A stretch of 64,000 nt of DNA from Litomosoides sigmodontis (Eukaryota; Nematoda; Chromadorea; Rhabditida; Onchocercidae), in assembly GCA_963070105.1 (NCBI GenBank), contig OY718805.1, positions 7,474,501 through 7,538,500 on the forward strand, in the 5' to 3' direction. A model generated the notes under the pieces. It searched no databases, was not told where the DNA came from, and saw nothing but the letters and a program-made list of their open reading frames with translations. Made by a program: the position numbers and the translations under genes. This document shows positions 54,401 to 64,000 of this stretch, one piece after another (positions within the stretch are counted from its first letter, which is position 1; each line of letters begins with the position of its first letter).

Positions 54401-57400
54401 TGAAGCAAAACGAGGATTAAAAATAAACGAAGCACTGGAAATTAAATTAAAAAATGACATGAGAACTCATGTCATTTTTGAAGGGGTGAATTATCAATAG
54501 AATCAATCAACAGAATCAAAAAATATCAATTATCAAACCTCTACTGTCATTTTTCGACACCCTGAAATGGTTCAATACCATTATATACCGACTCTTAAGT
54601 TGATAATAACAAGCTTCAATGTCAAAGTTTTGTCGAATAATCCGACGCTCCCTGTCTTCCAAACTCTGTACAATTTTTTGAAGCTCTAAAAAAGGACAAA
54701 AGAGTAATACACAATGGACGTGAATTTTTGGAAAGAAAGAAATGGATTTCCCATTTATTTACAGAAAAATGGTACCGAGAACTTCCTGATTCAAGAACAT
54801 GTTCTGACTTCGATAACCCATAACAAGATCTCTCATTTCTGTTACATCATTGACGGCTGCCTCGTCAAACACTCGTTGTGCATTTTCGTCAGTTGTGCTG
54901 CTACCAAAGTCGACCAGTATCCCTTCGGGCACTTCAACTGAACAATGCTTATTTAGCATTCTTAGATATCCCGAATTCTAACACAATTCATAAATGACAA
55001 AAGTGCCGTGTCCAGTACATATAATGAACAATTGATACAGTTTCTAAAAACTTAACGACAGCTTCCCTTCTTCATGTCAAAGCTAACGTAAAATCAGGAA
55101 TATATTGACTTTTTGAACACACGTAACAGCTTTAATCATGCTTAATTATGTTAAAGAGCACGAACAAAACTCATTTGCTTTATAAGCTATGATCATTAAT
55201 CCAAGAAATAGAAAAATAGTGACAAAACTTTCAATAAAGAAAAAAAAAAGTACCACCATCAAGCAAACTATCCAAATGACCCATAACATCATTTCCTCCT
55301 TGCACGCTGTACATTTTCATTATAAGCTCTTCTTTTGAACGTACTGATTCACGAAATGCATTGATTTCAGCATTTAGTTCTTCAATTTTTTGCTCATATT
55401 GTCTGCAAAAAATAATGTAACAACTTTTCATAAATTACAAAACCAATGCGACAAAAGTAAAAACAATAATGTTTACTTATTTTGTTCTTTCAAAATCCGA
55501 ATTTCACGACCATATGACGCTGCGTTCAGTTGCAATGCTGTAAGCTCACTCTCCTTCTCAAGTATCATACTAATTCTCTCTTGAGAGCTTTTTTGTTCTT
55601 CAAGACGCCTCCTGAAATGATCTTGGTCAAACTGAATACATGAAGCCGTGATATATATGTAGTAAATATAAAATCTTGCAAACAGAGAAAGCATACAGAT
55701 ACAACAGCAAACACATACATTAATTCTACTTGACGATTTGACTTGAGCAGACTCTGCCGTAGAATTGTAACCAGATCTTGATTAGCTCCTACTTCATCCG
55801 TAAGCTCATAACAACGGTCTTTAAGCTCATTTACAATACCAAGTAACTGCAAAAGCAATATACAGCAGCATTCTATGTTTTTTTACTTGTCTTTTTTCGG
55901 AAAATTGCTACCTTACAATGATTACAAAAGGTGGAACTGAACGCTTCAAACTTGAACGAAGCTTACAATTTTGCAGTGTTCACAAGGCTGTCGTGGTGAT
56001 GCAGAAAGTCTGAAAAATTGTGTCAATATCCATGCATTATTAAATGTTCAAGTAGTTATTTTGAATCTATGACCCAAGTTTATAAGCCATTATTCCTTTT
56101 CTGTTCCTTCTCTCTTTTTCTGGAAGATGTTGGAACTTCAAGGATAATACTGCATGTTTACGGTGTAGACATAAAGATGAGTTCTAACTGTCTTCTTTAG
56201 TTTGCTCTACACTAACTGAATTCACATCCGCACAAATTCAAATATTTTAAACATATGTATAGATACAGAAAACTCCAAACTTTAATAATTACTGACCGCA
56301 ACGTAGCTTTCGCTTTGCCTATCACCTTTTTTGCTGGTTGTTCAAATACTTTTGCTTTCGCTTGAGTTTCTTCCGTTATTTTTTCAATTAACTCCTCTGC
56401 ACTTTTCAAAACGTCTGTGTTGGGAGGAATTAGAACTGGCATCTCTAAACTTTTCGAATTCAATTCTCCATCCGAATTAAGGTAGAATGTAGACTGCGCC
56501 TGCAATTTTACATGTATCTGAAAATTATTTACATGCAAATTCAAACAGAGACAATATAAATATCCTTTCATTGTATTAAAATTAAAAATTTTTGACGACA
56601 ACGAATGGCAAAAATTCAAGCTCACAGCGTCATTAATTTCATCTTCAAGTGATTTTTCTTCTGGAAGCCCATCTATTACCACCATATCCTCACCCTGTTC
56701 CAAATTCACTTCATTATTAGAGGAATTCTCCGTATCATTTCCCGAAAGAGAGTGAGACGAAAGCGATACGATTTCCTAAATACATTTAGCATTGTCATTC
56801 AAGCGCTTGACCACATCAATCACATTTCAGATTTGAAATGGAAACGAAAAAGAGATGACCAATGCAGAATATAACAGTGTGAAGAATTGGCAGCTTTATC
56901 TCATTTCTTGGGCCATAACACTTATTAGAATTTTTTGATCATTGCGTCATTATCGGAAGTTTTAAAAAAAATGAAAATGAAAATATAAGTTAAATTGGTA
57001 AATCATTTCACTGTAATCAAAACGAACAAATAAAACGAAATTCTCACGACTTTCAATATATTGTCAATATTTTCCTTCTCATAATGCCGACGACGATTAC
57101 TCTGAAGCTGTTGCAACCACTGAACACGTGACTTGTTATCGGCTGTCTCGAGAATATGTATCTCATTATTTACACTAAAGAATGAATTCTGATCAGCGAC
57201 ATCAAATCGTATCAAAAAGCAAGATGTACACTTATTTTGAATGCCAAAAACACATGAACAATTTATTTAAACTTGGACTTAAATTGATTTATCCCACCAA
57301 CAGCTATAATCATCAAGTAACCCAAACACTAGGAAATGCAAAAAAAAAATTTAAATAGAAACGCCTCTTAGTTAAAATTTCTTTCTGTAACAAAAGCAAC

Positions 57401-57985
57401 TATAATTTATTGAATAGGAAATTTAAGCATGAAAAAATGAAATCAATACAAACTGTATTTCAAAGCGGCCAGTTTCACGAGGATCAAAAGTGAAAGCAGC
57501 ACCGGAGAGTGGTATTCGCCCAGTACAGCTAACATCACCTTTATCTTTATACCAGTACAAGAAAGGTGAATCGTCCGATAGTACGAACCAATAACGACGT
57601 TTACATGGACCACCAATGGTACGCTGTTCGATCTGTAATTCGCTTGCTCGATCATCCGTTTAGCTCTTTGCATCTATGTAAGAAGAAAACTGTTTCCACT
57701 CTCTTCCTATGAATCCGTGATATTAGTAGAATTTTAATACTTTGATATCAGTAAAAACAGTACACAACGAAACAAGGCCAGGTAACTGCCTCTTACAACT
57801 GAAAGAATTTAGAAAAGGAAATGACCGATGAACTAGTATGACTGTGCATAGTACACGGGAACAAACTTTGACTTTGCAAATAATAGCTCGCGTAATTATT
57901 TCAAATGCAGTACCTTGCTAATATAGCCAGATAACCGTTTCGGTAGGCGACTTTTACTTGGTCGAATACTATCTGGCTGCATCAT
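51458..57985 (-). CDS. tbc-2: TBC-2 / TBC1D2-like Rab GTPase-activating protein (PH, coiled coil, TBC)
   Basis: Rab GAP of endosomal traffic; C. elegans TBC-2 acts on RAB-5 and RAB-10. Twenty exons: 57914-57985, 57454-57632, 57048-57174, 56626-56775, 56297-56499, 55967-56009, 55719-55846, 55477-55611, 55254-55402, 54776-54937, 54539-54685, 54252-54342, 53951-54050, 53712-53860, 53295-53418, 52994-53125, 52581-52721, 52131-52304, 51808-51942 and one starting at 51574, at least 873 residues. The PH domain (about 18-115) has LSGYISK, KRRYWFVLSDDSPFLYWY and WLQQLQSNRR. A coiled coil follows (LKDRCYELTDEV, RRLEEQKSSQERISMILEKE). The TBC domain carries both catalytic fingers: IDLDLARTLPTN (Arg660) and SVGYCQGLN (Gln697), then LLFLEESDAFW and LYEGNKVLFRFAL, ending LNPFPQKGIEMKR. 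The C-terminus is unresolved: reading on gives a stop at 51458, while a donor at 51496 would lead to another exon. Confidence 0.9.
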
Positions 57986-58870
57986 TCTACTCTATCCTGA
58001 AGTACGAAGCATATACGAGCAAACACAAAAGGGAAATTTATGATCCTCATGAAGAAAAAGGATAAAGTTGGAGACAATTAGGATGATCATTTGCGGGACG
58101 AAGATAAAGAGCTATTGAGTACAGGATGACAAGGGGCTACCGTACTTGGGTACGGTACTCCTGCTTGGGTAAACGCGTAAATGACCAAACAATAAAGATA
58201 GTCCACAACCAATCCCATCCAACAACACCAAACACTCCACTCAGCGTCAATTACAACATCAATGCTTCAACGAAACTTCGGGCATCATTTAGTGAGCCTC
58301 ACTGTTCTGCTATTTGTTGGTGCTATTTTGCGCGTAAGTGATGAAGTGCTTTTGTCGTGAAGATGAGCTGTGTTTTTCGATTCTTTATCTTTGTAAGTAA
58401 ACTGTAATGGTCATTGGCCTCTTTAAAGTGATGTCCATTTAGCAAAGCTATGTTTATTCAAGTTTCTACTGATTTATAAACATAGATTTACATGCATAAA
58501 GTTTTGGGAAGCACACAAGTAATCAATCAAAATCACGATTTTGATGAGCAACAACTCTTCATTTAACTTTTATCGTTTAATTATAATCGTTGCAAGATAA
58601 TTTTTGCTTGATCAATCGGACGATGGGGTAATCAAAATTGAGAGAGTAAGCTTAGGTCTCTATTACAATCACTCTGTTCAGTGAATGAGTTTGAATAGTG
58701 GTGCATTTCAAGCGTTCTCTTGAATCGATATGACGTAAATTTTTAATTTTTATTGTTTATGCATGGTGAGTAAGAATTGAACTTTATTATTTTTTACTCC
58801 ACAGCAGTTCAAAAATTGAATAAGCTATACCAAACTGACCCAAGAATTTACGAAATATTAGTTTTCGAAA
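57986..58870. other. Intergenic between the ZIP 3' end and the TBC-2 5' end
   Basis: No coding exon was seen. Minus-strand AATAAA at 58783-58788 lies about 83 bases after the ZIP stop. The TBC-2 promoter, or its trans-splice outron, lies in the left part. Confidence 0.55.
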
Positions 58871-61363
58871 TTAGTGTGCAAACAAAATTAAAATAGCTAT
58901 AAGACCAAAACCAACAGCTGTGCTCAACCATTGCTCCATTTTTCGCTCTCCGTGCTCATGTTCAGCGTACAGTATCTAAAAAAACAATTTCCCTACAGTC
59001 GAGCTGTTGAGATATTTCAAAATTCAAGCTTTAGCATTTTAAAAATTTAACACTAAAAAAAAGCCGTTAATATAAGAATACTTACCACTTAACAACTGGA
59101 CGATGAGAGGAGAAAGAATTGTCTATTCTAGGAATACTGTCATCTTTTACTGTGATAATTAGAAATAGGAAAGAGTCAAATGGACCTCGAAAAAGGTGAT
59201 GTAAATGAAGGTACCATTGGCTAGTGATGATGCTATTGCTGTTATAATGTTTTGTGGTTGTTCACCAAGTTGTACACCCTGAAATTTAAGGTATGCTCCG
59301 AATTTGTTTGAATGTGAAAGCGCTCTAACTAATTGACTATGAAGCACTTCAAGAGTGTAACTAAAGGAAAGTGTGAATTTATTTTTATGATAAATAGTTC
59401 ATGGATGCTACTCACAAAGTTTTTCTGGACATGATACAGCTACTTTCGTGTAGAATTTCTTGATTTCCTCCTGATTTAGGTATTAACCTTATGACAAGCT
59501 TACACTTAAAATTAGTTTTTCACTAAATTAGATGTATTTTTTTAAAAAAAAAAGTAAGAAACCTCTAATGCAATTCCGATAAAACCACCAATAGGTGACA
59601 TTAGTGCTACAATTATTACCAATAATATAACAAAGTTTATTTTACTGGGATGAGTTTTAATAAGATTCATTCCGATGCTAAATGCAACCACTGATTTGTG
59701 TACTATTATTCCGAGGAAGAGTGTTGTCACACTGAACATTGTACACTGTAAATAGGCATATTACAAAATTTCATACAGAATTGCTTCATTCTGTAAAAAC
59801 GAAAGAACTGTGGCAAGAAGTATTCAAATAACGGAAAACCAAATTACCTGAACACCAAAGGCGAATCCTTCAAGGCAAGAATGAACTGTGAAAGCAATCA
59901 CCAAAGTTATCGATTTCACATAATTATCTTTTGTCGGAAGTTTCATTTCCACTACTGAAATATCTCGCTGTTCTTTCTCTCCGCGCCTTTCATCATCATT
60001 TTCCTCACCACTGTTAAAGCATTCTCTGCAAATAAATTTTCAAAAAATTCTTACACCTTAGCTTACGAATTTTTATTGTAGGAGTTCACATGAAACTTGA
60101 AATGTTGAATTAATTTCCGGGAAATTTTTCAATATTTAATATTATATTAAGAATGATTGTTACGCTAGCTAAGATCGAAGAAGATTGATCTGTAATTTTC
60201 AACGATATGTCAAAATGATTTTCATTTTTTACAGTATCAATAACGAAATTTTTTTTCTGTTTCTGTGTTTTTTGAATTTGACGAATGTGAAAGAGGGTGT
60301 TTCGAGCGTTCGATTCTAAGCTTTATCACGTTTTTGTCACTCTTGCAACTGTTCCACGCACCGTGTCTGAGTTCGGGTCGTGTCGCAGCAGCTTGCATCT
60401 TCTCGATCGTAGATATGCATTGCTAATGCTTCCACCAAATAAACGATGAAGAAGCCAAAGCCAATTAACACTTCCATGTACGGATAGTGCATTTCCCATC
60501 CTTTCTGCTCTTTTATTTTATGAAATGCTTCGCTGAAAAGAGCATTAAATTTTAAAACATTTCGCTAATGTCTGTTAACAATGCTTTATTTCGTTGTAGC
60601 ACAACATGGTTCGTGCCAATTACAATTACCGCTGAATATGAAAGTTTTTTTTTTTAAAAAAAAAATCACAATGCCAGCTGTTTTGTTTTTACTGCCTATA
60701 TTTTAATTCATGTTTTTACTGTCGTTTTAATTCATCTATTGGTAAAATTATTGATTAAATGTTTGTCAAATTTCAATTGGTTCAGTTTGTACCTAACATT
60801 TTTTGGCTGTGTAATGATTGAGAGAATTTGAATTGCAAACATTGAACATTTTAAAACTATTCATGAAAAATAGATAGACTACTAGTAAGTTTATATGTAT
60901 GCTCAATAACTGGATGAATACTTACTTAGCTGTAGGTAATAGGTCCAGGAAGCAAACGCCTAAAAATACGCCACCGGAAAGACATGATAGTATGGAAAAA
61001 AAACGAGTTGCTAATTTCTCTCTGGAGGATTTAGTTGCACGCTGCATTTCGATATATTTGTATATCTAAAAATAATTTTAAAATGAAGTGAATTTTGGTA
61101 GTGTTTAGCAGCGTTGTGGTGTGTGGTGGTGGTTCTATGAAAGTAATGCTAACTTTTTATCAATTTGACTTAATTATTTCCCAGATTTAGCCACATTTTC
61201 TGCAACTTGTAAGTTACCAAAGCGTTTCTCATCACTTAGTACTCATTTACTGAATATTTTGTAAATTTAATAAATGACAAACTTTTGTTGGTAGTAGACC
61301 GAACAATAATGCAAAAGCACTCATCGCCACGAGCATCACAGTCTTCACCACCAAAATTGACAT
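58871..61363 (-). CDS. ZIP family metal transporter (SLC39A1-3 like)
   Basis: Membrane transporter that brings zinc or related divalent metals into the cytosol. Seven exons give 316 residues: 61283-61363, 60926-61065, 60362-60532, 59848-60025, 59563-59745, 59186-59278, 58871-58975. The first segment ends GLLPTK. Next comes FFSILSCLSGGVFLGVCFLDLLP, the usual second/third segment block. A variable cytosolic loop is acidic and basic rather than histidine rich (SGEENDDERRGEKEQ). The metal-site helix IAFTVHSCLEGFAFGVQ carries the HSxxEG signature. It is followed by IIVHKSVVAFSIGMNL, where ZIP1-3 usually have HK..EA.. or HK..VA.., and by AIASSLANGTFIYITFFE and a final hydrophobic segment ending ILFAH. 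The short ZIP1-3-like loop argues against LIV-1 type members. The specific metal cannot be told. Confidence 0.92.
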
Positions 61364-64000
61364 TTTTCAATAGTAGCTATAGCGTAAGGTTACACTTACG
61401 TAAGTACCTAATTTTAAGAGGTTAGGTGCTTGTAATTAGGTTTTGTTCAAATGCTGATAATTTGCAATGCTTTCCTAATTCTCAGCATGTTTCTATAGCA
61501 AACAAAATTCATTTCCACTTTCTCCATTTCGGCGATCGCTGTAGTTTTGTTCCTCTTCTTGGCCCATAATTCAATCAGGAAGTTAGTTATAAGATTAGTT
61601 TTTATATCCAGTCATTTTTATGGTACGTGAAACTATTAATTGCTAACAAAAATAGAAACAAAAAATTAAAAAAATTCAACTAAATCCTTCCCAAATTGTT
61701 GTTTGGGCAATTTCACTCTCTTTCCCTCTCTCATGAATTGAGAGGAGAAAAAAGCTTTACAACAATTTTAGCTATTTCAAACAAAAACATTGCATTGCTC
61801 ACTTTTCAATTTCGAAGTCCACAGTTGCTGCATTTTTCAGATCCATTTGAGTCGAAAGCATAATGAAAAATAGAAACCATCAAAAAGAAATATGAAAATT
61901 GCGACGATTAGCTTACAAACTGCTGCAATACTTTTCGACGATACGGTAATGCTCTAATGTATTTAGCTGTTTTTTTTATTTTCCTGTTATAGGTTAAGCG
62001 GATTGGTTCATCACATTGACATTTGAGTAAAGGGTGCAGCCATCTCTTCCGGAATTGTCATTGTTAAAGCGATGGTGGAATTAAACTTAGAATAATATCC
62101 ACTTGAACAAACAATTCATACAATAAAAAATACGTATGCAGCACTTTTAGCATGTAACATTGTCGTTTGATCACAGCATAGCTTAGTTCCGACTAATTTA
62201 ACAAATTTAAGAAGGAATTTTAAGTTCGAAAAGATTGAGTTTTGCGAAATTATAACCAATTAGCATAATGTAACAAAACATTTCCTTCAATTAACTGTAA
62301 TTACATTGCTTATTTACTTTAATAACATATTAATTATGTGATGTGATAGCATTCATGACAGTATTATTACTAGTATTAGTGATAGTAGCAGTAATAATAA
62401 TAGAGGTAATATGGTACTGTACTAAAAAAAACTCTTTTCAATCAGTTTAAGTGTTGCATACTTGAGTGCAACGATGGAAATTAAAATAAACTGCCATATG
62501 GTGATGCAACAATAACTTGTATAAGGGGCTATAAGTAATTGAAGAAGAAAACAATATATTTAATATGCTTTTTACTTCAACAAATTTCATTAAATAAAAA
62601 GTAGTAACAAATGATTGTTGCAGTATGAAATTGCATATGCAAATACATCATAAGCTCCTTGTCTTTTCTGTCCTTTTTCAATGAAAAATAATACGTTGGA
62701 TTTGCGCAAAGCAATTGAAACTTTGCTAAATTTAAAACTTCAAACATTCACTTTGTTATCTGTTAACATACATGAAACTATGCACAATTACTAATAACAA
62801 AATTGTAAAATTTTGCGGCAGATCAGTTAGTATAATTGTATAAACAGCTAACAAGCAGTATTTATTATTTGAATCAACTGATAATATACAGGAAAATTAT
62901 GCACTGTTACTGATAACGAAGCTCTATCAAGCATTCCGGAACGAACGTATAACTCTCCACCTTCGTTCAATTCAGTTTCGTATTTTCTTGGAAAAAAAAT
63001 TGAAACTGTAGAAGCGCAGTGCTTAAAATTTCCAAACTTCTACACACTATGTAACACTCTTTGATTTTCAAAATAATCCTTTAATGTGTTAGCTCTATGA
63101 AACCACTGGCAATCAACTACTTCCTACTAATACTATCTATATCGAGTATTAGTTCATTTTGTTACATAGCCTGTATTCTTAGCAACCTATATTCTCAAGC
63201 CTGTATTTTTAAGGTACATATTATTTATCTTATTCGATTAAATTCGTTGAATTTCCTTGAAGTTTGTTTTACTGTACGTTGTAGCACTACCACATATACA
63301 ATTATAAGTACAACAGCACACTATGCATAAATAAAGGAATGAAATTAGATGTTTCAATGAAATTAGATCTTTAAATTAGACTAGCTAGTGTTCAATGGAA
63401 GAGAATTGTTAGATCTTTGATTCCTTTACAGAAAGATTTGTGTTGCACTGTTTCAGATGACATTTCACACACAAGTATAGATCGTCAAGTCTTACATTTG
63501 AGATTGAATGTTGAAAGGCAGTTTTCCGCAATAAAATATGATGCAACAGTGGATGACTCATCATTAAGAAACATCAGGCAAAAAAAAACCAAGTGAACTG
63601 CTCTGCTTCTTTTAGCATCAGTTTTTTTTTTTGATATCAGAAATTGCTCATCCACATTGTCTAACTGTCCTCTCAGATTTACATTATCGTCTTTTCTAAA
63701 TTTGCACAGAAGTTTTCTGCCTCTCAAAAATTGAAATGCAAATTTTATTGCATAAAATAAAGCATCGCCAAGCATTGTAAAAACATAAATGCCACAAGCT
63801 ATCAATTACAATAGCTATCATTATGTTTTTGAAAAGATTCAGTCTAATTTCAAAAAATTACAAATATGAATTTGAATCGGTACGTGATGAAGCCTAAAAT
63901 GTTCATATGTTAGGAAAATATTAGCTACGTTGCCAATGAGTAATAGAAGAGAATTTATTGCTTTTTCACTGCCTAATTCAATTGCTTAAACTTCTCTGAT
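61364..64000. other. AT-rich region without a supportable gene
   Basis: The longest frame is 106 codons on the minus strand (63485-63805), hydrophobic at its start and ending in a low-complexity part, without a recognisable motif or splice partner. A 77-codon plus-strand frame at 63097-63330 starts with a hydrophobic stretch but looks like AT-rich chance coding. The right part of the ZIP promoter is presumably here. Confidence 0.5.

Noticed and set aside
63485..63805. 106-codon minus-strand frame near the right end
   Set aside because: No family resemblance or splice structure; kept only as a remark on the region.

Overview
This window looks like nuclear DNA of a nematode, most likely a clade III (spirurid or filarial-type) parasite. 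It is AT-rich and full of microsatellites. Its genes are split into many short exons with mostly GT...TTTCAG introns. Several start codons lie a few bases after a splice acceptor, as expected for spliced-leader trans-splicing. One protein is a clear MAB-3 (twin DM domain) relative, a nematode gene type. The species cannot be named from sequence alone. All gene models were assembled by hand from splice sites, reading phase and remembered family features; no search was run.

Left part (1-18.7 kb): a small unrecognised coiled-coil gene (- strand, 49-672); an aquaglyceroporin (- strand, 1693-4271); a mitochondrial acetyl-CoA hydrolase/CoA-transferase (+ strand, 8791-11817); a 107-residue single-Ig-domain protein (- strand, 12729-13493); and a PGAP2-like GPI-anchor remodelling protein (+ strand, 16093-18701).

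Middle part (18.7-33.4 kb): about 10 kb without a supportable gene, rich in simple repeats including a roughly 350-bp CAA array, followed by the mab-3 relative (+ strand, 28603-33425), a sex-determination transcription factor with a threonine-rich tract made by an in-frame ACA repeat.

Right part (34-61.4 kb), all on the - strand: pno-1 (34162-37299), UTP13/TBL3 (37596-42439), CHORD protein chp-1 (43030-45581), a paired-like homeobox gene (46572-48959), a TBC-2-like Rab GAP (about 51458-57985) and a ZIP metal transporter (58871-61363). In transcription order chp-1, UTP13 and pno-1 are separated by about 590 and 297 bp, and the last two encode small-subunit ribosome biogenesis factors, so this may be an operon. 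The last 2.6 kb holds no supportable gene.

The most unusual features are three introns whose reading phase demands a GC rather than GT donor (Ig gene, mab-3, pno-1), AAG acceptors in the TBC-2 gene, a 17-bp tandem repeat that supplies the C-terminus and stop of the PGAP2 gene, and an exon-like fragment near 7.1 kb that resembles one exon of the CoA-transferase gene.
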